Shown: positions 15,189 to 24,081 of the stretch, in pieces | Layout: the number at the start of each line of letters is the position of its first letter | Numbering within the stretch: the first letter of the stretch is position 1 | Assembly: GCA_021776055.1 (NCBI GenBank) | Contig: JAJFGP010000151.1 | Location: forward strand, 1 to 33,858 | DNA length: 33,858 bases | Origin: Kiloniellaceae bacterium | Lineage (GTDB): Bacteria; Pseudomonadota; Alphaproteobacteria; Kiloniellales; J153 | Direction of reading: 5' to 3' | Program-made: the position numbers and the translations under genes | The notes under the pieces: model-generated | Database searches by the model: none | Told to the model about the DNA's origin: nothing | What the model saw: only the letters and a program-made list of their open reading frames with translations

Positions 15189-16232
15189 AACACCAATACG
15201 CTCCAGGCGACCACCGGATTTTTGCCAGGCATCGACACCGCCCTTGAGATGACAGGCATCGGTGATGCCCGCCTCTTGCGCCACCTTGACCGCCATGGCC
15301 GAGCGTTCGCCATAAGCACAGTAAAAGACCAGACGGCGGCGCGAGACCTCGGCTAGCTCATGCAGTAATCCACCGGATCCGACGTTCTCCTCCAGATCCT
15401 GATAGGGCGCATGGACGGACCCGGCAATCACACCGTGCCGCTCCCGCTCGGCGCGATCCCGAAGGTCTACCAGCACAATTTCGTTGCGCTCGGCGATGAC
15501 GTTCGCCTCGTCACAGGTCAGCGACCAGCCGCCGGCATCTATTTCGTCCTGCGACATGCCCAGGTGCAAATTCGCGGGCACGGCGACGTCCATCATCTTT
15601 GGATTTGGCAGGTTTAAATTGTTCATGAGCTCGACATATTCATCGATCGATGCGACTTGCAGACGCGGGTTGTACGCCCTCTCCTCGTCAATGGTGCTGA
15701 CCATATCGCCCTTATAGTCGTGAGCCGGGTAGACCAGCGTTTCGTCGGGCAATTTCAGAAGCTTATTGAAGATCGAATCGTACTGTGCCCGCGCATCGCC
15801 GTGCTGAAAATCCGTGCGACCCGTGCCGCGAATAAGAAGTGTGTCGCCCGTGAAGACGCGATCACCCATCAGGAAACAGTATGAATCGTCGGTATGCCCC
15901 GGCGTGTAGAGAACCGACAGAGAGATACCCTCGATCTCGATCCGGTCGCCATCGGTGACACGCATGGAAACTACATCGGTGCCACTTTGCTCGCCCATGA
16001 CGGTGATGCAGCGCGTCCGATCGCGCAGCTCGCCCAGGCCGCTGATGTGATCGGCGTGCACGTGCGTATCGACCGCTTTGATCAACTTTAGATCCAACTC
16101 ACGAAGCAGCTGGATGTAGCGGTCGACCTTCTCGACAACCGGATCGATGATCAGCGCCTCGCCACCGCTACGGCTGGCGAGGATGTAGGTGTACGTCGAT
16201 GACGTGCTGTCGAAGAGTTGGCGAAAAATCAT
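15186..16232 (-). CDS. Metallo-beta-lactamase/rhodanese persulfide dioxygenase-like protein
   Basis: This 348-residue protein joins an N-terminal ETHE1-type metallo-beta-lactamase domain (about 1-235) to a C-terminal rhodanese domain (about 250-348). The metal-binding motif is HVHADH, followed by LYTPGHTDDSYCF, the conserved GRTDFQ segment and the YPAHDYKG block typical of glutathione-persulfide dioxygenases. The rhodanese loop FYCAYGERS carries the active-site Cys. Such fusions oxidise persulfide to sulfite and may pass sulfane sulfur to a thiol. ATG 16232 is chosen; the open frame upstream of it runs into the preceding gene. It lies 4 bp after the DapA-family gene and is the last of a - strand operon, but sulfur chemistry is not obviously linked to the sugar- or amino-acid-type enzymes upstream. 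Confidence 0.88.
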   Translation of the reverse strand: MIFRQLFDSTSSTYTYILASRSGGEALIIDPVVEKVDRYIQLLRELDLKLIKAVDTHVHADHISGLGELRDRTRCITVMGEQSGTDVVSMRVTDGDRIEIEGISLSVLYTPGHTDDSYCFLMGDRVFTGDTLLIRGTGRTDFQHGDARAQYDSIFNKLLKLPDETLVYPAHDYKGDMVSTIDEERAYNPRLQVASIDEYVELMNNLNLPNPKMMDVAVPANLHLGMSQDEIDAGGWSLTCDEANVIAERNEIVLVDLRDRAERERHGVIAGSVHAPYQDLEENVGSGGLLHELAEVSRRRLVFYCAYGERSAMAVKVAQEAGITDACHLKGGVDAWQKSGGRLERIGV

Positions 16233-16236
16233 CGGA

Positions 16237-17139
16237 TCACTCCGGGTTTTGCGGCCGTGAATCCACGGCGCGTTGGATGATACCGACGACACGCTCCCGT
16301 TCATAGCCCGCCAGCGGCAGGCGCGGGGCCCGGACCGTCTCGCTGCCAAGGCCGTTCATGGCCTGAGCCAATTTAATGTACTGCACCAGTTTGACGTGGC
16401 AATCCAGATGCAGAACCGGCATGAACCAGCGGTAGAGTTCGCGCGCCTCCGCCCAGCGCCCGGCGGTTGCCAGGCGCCACAGGCTCATGGTCTCGCGCGG
16501 GAAGGCGTTGACCAGCCCGGCGACCCAACCGACGGCACCGAGCAGCGCCGCCTCGAGCACCAGATCGTCGACCCCGCAGAACAACACATAACGATCACCG
16601 CAGCAGTTGACGATGTCGGTCAGGCGCCGGGGGTCGTCGGAAGACTCCTTGATCGCCACCAAAGTCGGCTCATCCGCCAGTTCCGCGAACATCTCCGGCG
16701 TGATGTCGACGCCGTAGGATACCGGATTGTTGTAGCACATGACCGGCAGGTCGCTGGCACCGGCGACTGCCCGGTAGTGGGCCAAGGTCTCGCGCGGGTC
16801 CGACTTGTAGACCATCGCCGGAAGGACCATCAGCCCATCGACGCCGATTTCTTGCGCTGCCTCGGCAAAGCGGCAGGCCATGGCGGTCGAGCATTCGGCG
16901 ACCCCCGTCAGCACAGGCACGCGGCCGGCCGCCCTATCCACGGTCGCGGCGAGGACCGCTTCCTTCTCCGCCGCGGTCAGGGTTGTGCTTTCCCCCAAGG
17001 TGCCAAGCATTACCAGGCCATCGACACCGGCCTCGATGAGCGCCTCGACGTGAACACCGGTAGCTTCAAGGTCGAGAGACTGGTCGGCGGCAAACTGCGT
17101 TGTCACCGCCGGATACACGCCCTGCCAGGACACTATCAT
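16237..17139 (-). CDS. DapA-family (dihydrodipicolinate synthase/N-acetylneuraminate lyase) protein
   Basis: This 300-residue TIM-barrel enzyme has the family's Schiff-base Lys in LVAIKESSDD, the catalytic Tyr region MCYNNPVSYG and the GTLGESTTL pyruvate-binding segment. The superfamily performs aldol cleavage, condensation or dehydration of keto acids, and members also deaminate pyrroline-hydroxycarboxylate in hydroxyproline breakdown. The ATG at 17139 has a strong GGGAGG site upstream; 17184 would add 15 atypical residues. It follows the enolase-superfamily gene (62 bp gap), which points to a catabolic pathway for a sugar acid or a hydroxyproline-like compound. True DapA for lysine synthesis would not usually sit here. 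The reaction is not settled by the sequence. Confidence 0.85.
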   Translation of the reverse strand: MIVSWQGVYPAVTTQFAADQSLDLEATGVHVEALIEAGVDGLVMLGTLGESTTLTAAEKEAVLAATVDRAAGRVPVLTGVAECSTAMACRFAEAAQEIGVDGLMVLPAMVYKSDPRETLAHYRAVAGASDLPVMCYNNPVSYGVDITPEMFAELADEPTLVAIKESSDDPRRLTDIVNCCGDRYVLFCGVDDLVLEAALLGAVGWVAGLVNAFPRETMSLWRLATAGRWAEARELYRWFMPVLHLDCHVKLVQYIKLAQAMNGLGSETVRAPRLPLAGYERERVVGIIQRAVDSRPQNPE

Positions 17140-17201
17140 CGTCGCCTCCCGTTGCCACAGCCCATACCATCTATAGGAGCGCAACGACGGCTGGAGTCAA
17201 C

Positions 17202-18305
17202 TCAGAAAACCTCGAACACCGGGTCGCCGAGCACGTCCGGTCGCGGCGCGATACCGAGGCCTGGCGCGGTGGAGGCGGCCATGCGCCCGCTGGTGCGCTT
17301 CGGCGCCCCTTGCGCGGTCGAGACCGTTACGTAGCTGTTGAAATCGGTAGCCGCGAGGCGGAATTCGGCCGGCGTGGAGTGGGCCAAATGGGCGATGGCC
17401 GCGGTCGCTATGTCGCCGCCCCAGCTATCCTCGATAATCATGGCGCAGCCAAACGAGACGCACAGATCGCGGACCTGCCGCGCCTTGCTCAAGCCGCCTA
17501 ACTTGCTGATCTTGATATTGACCGCATCCATCGCCTGGTCGCTATGACCGCGCGAAACCATGGCGATGTCATCCATGGATTCGTCGAGGATGAAGGGGCG
17601 GTTGGTGTGCCGGCGCACGGCCAGGCATTCGTCGTAAGTGCGGCACGGCTGCTCGATATAAACATCCAGATCCTTGACCGCATGCGCAACGCGCAATGCC
17701 TCGTGCTGGCGCCAGCCGGTATTGGCATCGGCGATGAGCACATCGCCGGTCTCCAGCACCTCCGCCGCAGCTTGGATGCGGGCGATGTCCTCGTCCGGGT
17801 TGCCGCCGACCTTGAGCTGGAACCGGCGGTACCCTTCCCTCCGATAGGCCCCAACCTTCTCCGCCATTGCGGCGGGCGTATCCTGCGAGATGGCTCGGTA
17901 AAGACCGACATCGGCACCGAAACGGCCGCCAAGCAGCACGCAGACCGGTAGCCCAACAACCTGGCCAAGAATATCCCAACAGGCGATATCGAGAGCCGAT
18001 TTCACATACGGATGTCCCTGCAGCAGCGCGTCCATACGCCGGTTCAACACCGCCAGGTCGCGCGGGTCGGCGCCGATCAAGCCAGGCGCGATCTCGTGCA
18101 ATCCGGCGCGGGCGCCGGCCGCGTAGGCCGGCAGATAAGCCGGCCCTAACGGGCAGACCTCGCCGTGTCCAACAATCCCCGTGTCCGTCTCCACACGCAC
18201 CACGGTGCTATCGAAGACGGAGACGGACTTACTGCCGGACCAGGCATAGCGGCCCTCGTGCAGGGGTAAATCGACTTGGTAGACGGCAATCTTGCTGATC
18301 TTCAT
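17202..18305 (-). CDS. Enolase-superfamily (mandelate racemase/muconate lactonising) enzyme
   Basis: This 367-residue protein has the capping domain and barrel of the superfamily. It shows the metal ligands in [15 protein letters not shown] and FILDES, and a Lys in [10 protein letters not shown] on the second side of the active site. At the first side, FQLKVGG has only the second Lys of the usual KxK pair. That single-Lys pattern and the N-terminal [15 protein letters not shown] recall cis-3-hydroxy-L-proline dehydratase and hydroxyproline-betaine epimerase relatives, as far as I remember them. The product acts on a carboxylate by proton abstraction with Mg2+. The ATG overlaps the stop of the alpha/beta hydrolase as ATGA. 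A precise substrate is not supported; sugar-acid dehydratase is a fair alternative. Confidence 0.85.
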   Translation of the reverse strand: MKISKIAVYQVDLPLHEGRYAWSGSKSVSVFDSTVVRVETDTGIVGHGEVCPLGPAYLPAYAAGARAGLHEIAPGLIGADPRDLAVLNRRMDALLQGHPYVKSALDIACWDILGQVVGLPVCVLLGGRFGADVGLYRAISQDTPAAMAEKVGAYRREGYRRFQLKVGGNPDEDIARIQAAAEVLETGDVLIADANTGWRQHEALRVAHAVKDLDVYIEQPCRTYDECLAVRRHTNRPFILDESMDDIAMVSRGHSDQAMDAVNIKISKLGGLSKARQVRDLCVSFGCAMIIEDSWGGDIATAAIAHLAHSTPAEFRLAATDFNSYVTVSTAQGAPKRTSGRMAASTAPGLGIAPRPDVLGDPVFEVF

Positions 18306-19093
18306 GAGGTACCGCTCAAATCTGTGAGAAACGCTGAAATACGCGCCAGCACGGCCTCCCCTGCTTGCAGGTGCGGGCTGTGGCCGCAATTCGGAAGAAG
18401 CACGGCATCGGCCCGGCCGGCGGTGCCGCTGGCAATCGTCTCCACCTGAGCGGCGCTGCCGTGTTCGTCGTCCTCACCTTGCATGATCAAAACCGGACAA
18501 ATCACACGCGGCAAACGATCGACCATGGCCCAGTTGCGAAAATCGGGCCGCAGCCAGGTCTCGGCCCAGCCACGGAAGACCGTATCGGTATTGTCGCCGT
18601 GATAGCGCGCCAAGCGGGCGCGCAGATCGCCGGACTCCCAGCGCGCGACGACACCGCGAATGCCCGCCAAGGTGACGTCCTCGACAAAGACGTGTGCCGC
18701 CATGCTGACACACGCGGCGGCGCGCGCCGGAAACGCGGCGGCGAATAGCAGCGCGATCGAGGCGCCGTCGCTATGGCCGATCAGGATCGGCCGGGCGATG
18801 CCGCACGCATCCAGCACCTCGGGCAGCACGTCCTCGGCTTCAATATTCAAATAATCGCGTGGCCGTGGCAGCGCCAACCGATCCGAGCCGCCGAAGCCCC
18901 AACGCTCATAAACCAGGCCGCGCCGGCCAGCGGCCCGGCAGACAGCCTCCGGGAAGTCCTTCCATTGCGGGATACTGCCCAACCCCTCGTGCAGGAAAAC
19001 CAAGGTGCCGTCCGCCGCCGCTTCGGGCGCGCCAATCCATTGGGCGCGCAAGCGGTGCCCGGCGACCTCGACAAAGAACGGTTCAGCCGGCAT
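18302..19093 (-). CDS. Alpha/beta-fold hydrolase
   Basis: This 263-residue cytoplasmic protein has the alpha/beta-hydrolase pattern. An oxyanion-side segment [16 protein letters not shown] comes first, then the nucleophile elbow GHSDGAS (nucleophile Ser), an acid residue in [12 protein letters not shown] and the catalytic His in CGHSPHL. Substrate may be an ester, lactone or amide. The ATG at 19093 overlaps the FGE-like gene by 11 bp; a longer open frame to 19450 runs inside that gene and is rejected. Its stop overlaps the start of the enolase-superfamily gene by four bases, so it probably hydrolyses a lactone or ester in the same pathway (inference). Confidence 0.87.
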   Translation of the reverse strand: MPAEPFFVEVAGHRLRAQWIGAPEAAADGTLVFLHEGLGSIPQWKDFPEAVCRAAGRRGLVYERWGFGGSDRLALPRPRDYLNIEAEDVLPEVLDACGIARPILIGHSDGASIALLFAAAFPARAAACVSMAAHVFVEDVTLAGIRGVVARWESGDLRARLARYHGDNTDTVFRGWAETWLRPDFRNWAMVDRLPRVICPVLIMQGEDDEHGSAAQVETIASGTAGRADAVLLPNCGHSPHLQAGEAVLARISAFLTDLSGTS

Positions 19094-19895
19094 CGGCGGC
19101 GCAACGGAAGCCGACCATATCCAGGCCGATGTCAGGCGGATTGCCGTGGCGGTAAGAGACCCGCAGACAATAGGGATTGTTACCCCAACCACCGCCGCGT
19201 AGGGCCACCTGGTCCGGATTGCCGGGAAACGGGTCCCTGGTCCATTCCCAGACGTTACCGGCCATGTCTTGAATGCCGTAGGGCGAGGCACCGGCGGGAT
19301 AGCTGCCCACCGGCGCCGTGCGCAGGTAGCCATCGCCCGCATCGGCCGCACAGCAAGGCACCGTGCCGAAATTCGCCGGTGCGGCGGGTCCTGCCACTGG
19401 CGGTGCGTTGCCCCAGGGAAACCGGCGCCCATCGGTCCCTCGGGCCGCAAACTCCCACTCCGCCTCGCTCGGCAGGCGCAGGCCCCGCCAGGCGCAAAAC
19501 GCCGCGGCGTCGCGGGCGGAGATCTGCACTACGGGATGATCAGCGGCCTGCTCAACGCTGGTATCGGGGCCATAGGGGTGTCGCCAGTCGGCGCCGGTGA
19601 CCAGTCGCCAGCGGCCATCCCAGACGTACCCAGCGCCGGAGCGCTCCGTGTCCGTCCGATGCCCGGTGGCCGCGACAAAGGCGGTGAATTGCTCGTTTGT
19701 CACTTCGTGGCGCATCAGGCGAAACGGCCCGACGGCCATCGGCTTGGGCGCCTCGTTTGCATCACCCTCGGCGTCTCCCATGACAAAGGACCCGCCCGGA
19801 ACCGCGACCAGATCCAGGGATGTGCCGGAATCCTGGGCGGCTTGGGCGTTTGGCACGCCGAAAATGCCCAGCAACCCCAGCGAAATGGCCCCCAT
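19083..19895 (-). CDS. FGE/sulfatase-modifying-factor-fold protein, atypical active site
   Basis: This protein of about 270 residues has the formylglycine-generating-enzyme fold: VPGGSFVMGD, RHEVTNEQFTAF, LRLPSEAEWEFAARG, GNVWEWTRDPF and RGGGWGNNPYCLRVSYRH. In true FGE two Cys lie in RGGSWxCxxxYC; here only the second (in PYCLR) is present and the first position is Asn. That argues against formylglycine formation. The hydrophobic segment AISLGLLGIFGVPNAQA followed by AQ looks like a signal peptide, so export is likely. The start is unsure: ATG 19895 gives a signal without a basic N terminus, while ATGs at 20021 or 20030 add an unusual 42-45 residues. It leads the - strand operon and overlaps the hydrolase gene by 11 bp. 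Confidence 0.8.
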   Translation of the reverse strand: MGAISLGLLGIFGVPNAQAAQDSGTSLDLVAVPGGSFVMGDAEGDANEAPKPMAVGPFRLMRHEVTNEQFTAFVAATGHRTDTERSGAGYVWDGRWRLVTGADWRHPYGPDTSVEQAADHPVVQISARDAAAFCAWRGLRLPSEAEWEFAARGTDGRRFPWGNAPPVAGPAAPANFGTVPCCAADAGDGYLRTAPVGSYPAGASPYGIQDMAGNVWEWTRDPFPGNPDQVALRGGGWGNNPYCLRVSYRHGNPPDIGLDMVGFRCAADAG

Positions 19896-20253
19896 GCGGA
19901 CCGCGAATGAATATCCCTGAATGCATAGGGTTTTTCGAACATAGGTTGCGGTGCCGTCGAATACACCGGTTTTTCGCCAATCTTGCGAATTTATCGCAAC
20001 CTTTAACTGAATTTTAGCCATGGATTGCATACCACTGTGTTCTTACCGGATGTGGGTTGAGAGCCATCCCTCTCAATCTGGTTCGGCTGAGCGCGCGAGC
20101 ACGAAACAGGAACGAGAAAACTGTCATTCAATCACCGGTGGTGTTGATCCACGGCGACGAGACCCAGTTTGTATCCGCCCTCGCGCCCAAAGCGGCAGCG
20201 TACCGATGGCGGAAGGAAAGAACCATGATGTCTTTCAATAGGGGCACGGAAAC
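19896..20253. other. Divergent intergenic region, FGE-like gene and chemoreceptor gene
   Basis: About 358 bp with an AT-rich part at about 19920-20040. It contains the inverted repeat TTGCGA-ATTTA-TCGCAA at 19983-19999. The - strand frame stays open through the left half, so part of it may be coding for an N-terminal extension of the FGE-like protein. I found no convincing sigma70, sigma54 or flagellar-type promoter by eye. Confidence 0.45.
19983..19999. promoter_or_regulatory. Operator-like inverted repeat TTGCGA-N5-TCGCAA
   Basis: A perfect 6-bp inverted repeat with an AT-only 5-base spacer, in the region between the divergent FGE-like gene and the chemoreceptor gene. The size and symmetry fit a dimeric transcription factor, but no regulator is identified, and if the longer start of the FGE-like gene is real this lies in coding sequence. 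Confidence 0.3.
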
Positions 20254-23200
20254 ATGCTGAAGCAAAGTTTGTCTGGTACTGACGAGGGCCCGATCAGCGC
20301 GGCTCAAAAGAAGCTGGTGCAGGATAGCTTCGCCGCCGTCGCCCCGAACGCGGAGGCCGCGGCCGGGTTGTTCTACGGCCACCTCTTCGAGTTGGATCCC
20401 TCGCTCAAAGCCCTCTTCAAAGGCGACATGAAAGAGCAGGGCCGCAAGCTAATGGCCATGCTCAAGATCGCCGTGGCCGGCCTCGACGATTTGGGCAAGC
20501 TGGTTCCCGCGGTTCAGGACCTCGGCCGCCGCCATACTGCCTACGGAGTCAAAGACGAGCATTACAACACCGTCGCTGCGGCCCTTCTCTGGACTCTCGA
20601 GCAGGGCCTCAAGGACGGCTTCACCCCCGACGTCAAAGCCGCCTGGACCGCCGTCTACGGCGTCCTCGCCGAGACCATGAAATCCGCACCCGCAGCCCAA
20701 CCGGCACCTGCACCCGCAGCCCAGCCCGCACCGGAGCACACCATGCAAAACGATACCACAGGCAATAACATTTACCGCCAGATGGTCGAGGACATGCCCA
20801 TCAACGTGATGGTCTGCGATCTCGAGAATTTCTGCATCACCTATGCCAACAAGGCCTCCTTCGCCGCCGTCAAGCAGCTCGAAGAAGTGGTCGATATCAA
20901 GGCCGACAGTCTCGTCGGCACCTGTATCGATGTCTTCCACAAGAACCCCGCGCACCAGCGCCAACTTCTCGCCGACCCCAAGAACCTGCCGCACAACGCG
21001 CTGATCCAGGTCGGCCCCGAGACCCTCGATCTGCTGGTCACCGCCGTCTACGACGACAGCGGCAAGTATACCTCGGCCATGCTCACCTGGAGTGTTGTCA
21101 CCCAAAAGGTCAAGACCGATGCCCAGGCCGCTCAGCTGACCCAGATGGTCGAGGGCATGCCCATCGGCGTAATGATGTGCGAGACCGAGAATCTCGAGAT
21201 CAACTACATGAACAAGTTCTCGACCGAGACTCTAAAGACCCTGCAGGAGCACTTGCCGGTCAAGGCCGACGACATGATCGGCCAATGCATCGATGTCTTC
21301 CACAAAGACCCGGCACACCAGCGCAAGATCCTCTCCGATCCGGCGAACCTGCCGCACAAGGCACTCATTCAGGTCGGTCCCGAGACCCTCGATCTGCTGG
21401 TCACCGCCATCCACGACAAGGACGGCAGCTACATGGGCCCGATGCTCACCTGGAGTGTCGTGACCGCCAAGGTCAAGGCCGATGCCCAGGCCGCCCAGCT
21501 GACCCAGATGGTCGAGGGCATGCCCATCGGCGTGATGATGTGCAGCACCGAGAACTTCGAAGTGAACTACATGAACAAGTTCTCGACCGAGACCTTGAAG
21601 ACCCTGCAGGAGCACCTGCCGGTCAAGGTCGATGATATGATCGGCCAATGCATCGATGTCTTCCACAAGGACCCGGCGCACCAGCGCAAGATCCTCTCCG
21701 ATGCGAAGAACCTGCCGCACAAGGCCCTGATCAGCGTGGGTCCCGAGACCCTCGATCTGCTGGTCACCGCCATCCACGACAAGGAAGGCAACTACATGGG
21801 CCCGATGCTCACCTGGAGTGTCGTGACCGCCAAGGTCAAGGCCGATGCCCAGGCCGCCCAGCTGACCCAGATGGTCGAGGGTATGCCCATCGGCGTGATG
21901 ATGTGCGAGACCGAGAACTTCGAGATGAACTACATGAACAAGTTCTCGACCGAGACTCTAAAGACCTTGCAGGAGCATCTGCCGATCAAGGTCGACGACA
22001 TGATCGGCCAGTCCATCGATGTCTTCCACCAAGTGCCTTCGCATCAGCGCAACATCCTCTCCGATGCCAAGAACCTGCCGCATAAGGCGCTCATCCAGGT
22101 CGGCCCGGAGACCCTCGATCTGCTGGTCACCGCGATCCACGATCCGAGCGGGAAATACATGGGGCCCATGCTCACCTGGAGCGTGGTCACCGCCAAGGTC
22201 AAGGCCGATGCGGAAAGCGCCCGGTTGGTGCAGATGATCGAAGAGATGCCGATCAATATCATGACCTTAGACCCCAAGGACTTCACCATCAATTATGTCA
22301 ACAAGACTAGCCTCAACACGCTCAAGCCGCTAGAGCATCTGTTGCCTGTCAAACTTGACCAGCTGCTTGGCACGAACCTGGACATCTTCCACAAGGTGCC
22401 TTCGCACCAGCGCAAGATTCTCTCCGACCCGGCGAACCTGCCACACCAGGCCAAGATCAAGCTCGGCGATGAAACTCTCGACCTAAGGGTTTCTGCCATC
22501 AACGGACAGGACGGCGAATACATAGGCCCGATGCTCTCTTGGTCGGTCATCACCGGTCAAGTGCGCATGGCCGATGACTTCGAGACCAATGTGAAAGGCG
22601 TCGTCGAAATTGTCTCATCCTCCGCGACCGAGATGCAGGCAACCGCGCAAAGTTTGTCGGCCACGTCGGAGGAAACCAACCGTCAGGCAACCTCGGTCGC
22701 CGCGGCCGCGGAGGAGGCCTCGACCAACGTGCAAACGGTGGCCTCGGCTGCTGAAGAGCTTGCTAGTTCCATCTCCGAGATTGGTCGCCAGGTGGAAGAG
22801 TCGAGCCGCATCGCCGGGCAAGCAGCGACCCAGGCAAAAGATACCAATTCCCAAGTGGAAAGCCTGGCAGCGGCGGCCAACAAGATCGGCGAGGTGGTCG
22901 AGTTGATCAGCGACATCGCCAGCCAGACCAACTTGCTGGCGCTGAATGCCACCATCGAGGCGGCGCGTGCCGGCGAGGCCGGTAAGGGCTTTGCCGTGGT
23001 CGCCAGCGAAGTGAAAAGCTTGGCAACGCAAACAGCCAAGGCCACCGAGGAGATCGCCGGCCAGATCACCGCGATTCAGTCGGCGACCACCGATGCAGTC
23101 AAGGCGATCAAGGAGATCAGCACGACCATCGAATCGATCAACGATATCGCCGGCAACGTTGCTTCGGCGGTTGAGGAACAAGGTGCGGCGACCAAGGAAA

Positions 23201-23394
23201 TCGCCCACAGCGTTCAGCAAGCCTCGGCCGGTACGACGGAGGTTTCGAGCAACATCAGTGGCGTTACGCAAGCTGCTAGCGAGTCCGGCACCTCCGCGAC
23301 GCAGGTGCTCGAGGCAGCTTCCGAACTGGCCAAGCAGTCGGAGAACTTGCGTGGCGAGGTCGACAAATTCCTGGTCCAGGTCCGGGCTAGCTAA
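20254..23394 (+). CDS. Soluble globin-PAS(x5)-MCP chemoreceptor
   Basis: This 1046-residue protein lacks any membrane segment. Residues about 15-145 form a flavohaemoglobin-type globin: Tyr41 (B10), Gln62 (E7), proximal His94 in GRRHTAYGV and Tyr104. A Pro/Ala-rich linker (about 147-165) leads to five 121-residue PAS-like repeats (about 168-772), each with MPIxVM, DVFHKxPxHQR-like, and [10 protein letters not shown]-like blocks. The C terminus is a methyl-accepting signalling domain with the tip sequence [19 protein letters not shown]. It predicts a cytoplasmic oxygen, NO or redox receptor controlling CheA or a related kinase. ATG 20254 follows a weak ACGGA site. A receiver gene and an HPt gene follow on the same strand. 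Typical HemAT sensors use another globin class, so this FHb-like fusion is uncommon. Confidence 0.93.
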   Translation: MLKQSLSGTDEGPISAAQKKLVQDSFAAVAPNAEAAAGLFYGHLFELDPSLKALFKGDMKEQGRKLMAMLKIAVAGLDDLGKLVPAVQDLGRRHTAYGVKDEHYNTVAAALLWTLEQGLKDGFTPDVKAAWTAVYGVLAETMKSAPAAQPAPAPAAQPAPEHTMQNDTTGNNIYRQMVEDMPINVMVCDLENFCITYANKASFAAVKQLEEVVDIKADSLVGTCIDVFHKNPAHQRQLLADPKNLPHNALIQVGPETLDLLVTAVYDDSGKYTSAMLTWSVVTQKVKTDAQAAQLTQMVEGMPIGVMMCETENLEINYMNKFSTETLKTLQEHLPVKADDMIGQCIDVFHKDPAHQRKILSDPANLPHKALIQVGPETLDLLVTAIHDKDGSYMGPMLTWSVVTAKVKADAQAAQLTQMVEGMPIGVMMCSTENFEVNYMNKFSTETLKTLQEHLPVKVDDMIGQCIDVFHKDPAHQRKILSDAKNLPHKALISVGPETLDLLVTAIHDKEGNYMGPMLTWSVVTAKVKADAQAAQLTQMVEGMPIGVMMCETENFEMNYMNKFSTETLKTLQEHLPIKVDDMIGQSIDVFHQVPSHQRNILSDAKNLPHKALIQVGPETLDLLVTAIHDPSGKYMGPMLTWSVVTAKVKADAESARLVQMIEEMPINIMTLDPKDFTINYVNKTSLNTLKPLEHLLPVKLDQLLGTNLDIFHKVPSHQRKILSDPANLPHQAKIKLGDETLDLRVSAINGQDGEYIGPMLSWSVITGQVRMADDFETNVKGVVEIVSSSATEMQATAQSLSATSEETNRQATSVAAAAEEASTNVQTVASAAEELASSISEIGRQVEESSRIAGQAATQAKDTNSQVESLAAAANKIGEVVELISDIASQTNLLALNATIEAARAGEAGKGFAVVASEVKSLATQTAKATEEIAGQITAIQSATTDAVKAIKEISTTIESINDIAGNVASAVEEQGAATKEIAHSVQQASAGTTEVSSNISGVTQAASESGTSATQVLEAASELAKQSENLRGEVDKFLVQVRAS
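20755..22569 (+). repeat. Five tandem 363-bp PAS-coding repeats
   Basis: Equivalent bases recur every 363 bp exactly (21118, 21481, 21844, 22207). The middle three units (21118-22206) are nearly identical DNA, while the first (from about 20755) and last (to 22569) are more diverged. This is the pattern expected from recent internal duplication by unequal recombination. Confidence 0.9.
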
Positions 23395-23410
23395 AAACTG
23401 ATCCGGACTC

Positions 23411-23472
23411 GGATCGGAGCGGCGCACCAGCTGTTCGAACCGCCTCGTCGGCTGGTGCCGCCGCACCGATCC
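23411..23472 (+). promoter_or_regulatory. Long stem-loop between chemoreceptor and response regulator genes
   Basis: GGATCGG-A-GCGGCG-CACCAGC (23411-23431) pairs with GCTGGTG-C-CGCCGC-A-CCGATCC (23451-23472). That makes 20 base pairs with one A/A mismatch and one bulged C, around a 19-base loop. It lies 17 bp after the receptor stop and 52 bp before the receiver ATG. No T-tract follows, so it may be an attenuator, RNA-processing or transcript-stabilising hairpin rather than a simple terminator. Confidence 0.6.
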
Positions 23473-23524
23473 AAACCACGCTCCTGCTGTCCCGCAAGGA
23501 GAGAGGCCGCAGGGAGAGGGTGCA

Positions 23525-24022
23525 ATGACAATAAGCCTTGATGCACTGAGCGTCCTGGTCGTTGACGACAACAAGCACATGCATTCGGTCGTCAAGGCAA
23601 TCCTCAACTCGATGCGCATAAAGAATGTTCGTTTCAGCGACAACGCAGCGGATGCGTTCATGGAGATGCGGCAATGGCATCCGGACATCATCATTACCGA
23701 TTGGGCCATGCAGCCGCTCGACGGTCTTGATTTCGTCCGCTTGGTGCGCAAGGGCGCCGATAGCCCGAACCCGTATGTCCCGATCATTTTGCTGACCGGC
23801 CATACCGAGATGTGCCGCGTCATCGAGGCGCGCGATACAGGGGTGAACGAAATCCTGGCCAAGCCGATCTCGATCAAATCGCTATACACACGCATAGCCG
23901 CGATCGTGCAGAGCCCACGGCCGTTTGTGAAGACGAAGAATTACTTCGGGCCCTGCCGCCGGCGCGGCACCAATCTGAACTACAAGGGCCCAGAGCGGCG
24001 AGCTAACGAAATTACATTCTAG
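23525..24022 (+). CDS. CheY-like single-receiver response regulator
   Basis: This 165-residue cytoplasmic protein has a receiver domain (about 8-130): acidic pair D14/D15 in VLVVDDN, phosphoacceptor D59 in IIITDWAM, the Thr of ILLTGHT, and the Lys of AKPIS. No DNA-binding or enzymatic output domain follows; the tail of about 35 residues ends with PERRANEITF and contains Arg/Lys-rich stretches. It should act by protein contact, as CheY at a motor or as a phosphorelay intermediate. The start at 23525 follows a GGGAGAGGG site. It lies 130 bp after the receptor gene, with a long hairpin between, and before an HPt gene. Confidence 0.92.
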   Translation: MTISLDALSVLVVDDNKHMHSVVKAILNSMRIKNVRFSDNAADAFMEMRQWHPDIIITDWAMQPLDGLDFVRLVRKGADSPNPYVPIILLTGHTEMCRVIEARDTGVNEILAKPISIKSLYTRIAAIVQSPRPFVKTKNYFGPCRRRGTNLNYKGPERRANEITF

Positions 24023-24081
24023 GTAGATGGAATGAGGCGCACTTTGGACGGTCGACATTCGCAGATATGGGAAGCGAATTT

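Noticed and set aside
16237-17139. Naming the DapA-family gene dapA (lysine biosynthesis)
   Set aside because: Its operon partners are a hydrolase and an enolase-superfamily enzyme, which point to catabolism; specificity is not readable.
19093-19450. N-terminal extension of the alpha/beta hydrolase to 19450
   Set aside because: The added 119 residues lie inside the FGE-like coding region in another frame and are not hydrolase-like.
19083-19895. Call of a true formylglycine-generating enzyme for sulfatases
   Set aside because: The first active-site Cys is Asn and no sulfatase is nearby, so only the fold is claimed.
20755-22569. Regular DNA repeats considered as a CRISPR or satellite array
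   Set aside because: The 363-bp period is an exact multiple of three and encodes conserved PAS-like domains in one frame; there are no short spacers.
22615-23895. 426-residue - strand open frame opposite the MCP domain and receiver gene
   Set aside because: It crosses two well-supported + strand genes and the hairpin and shows no family features.
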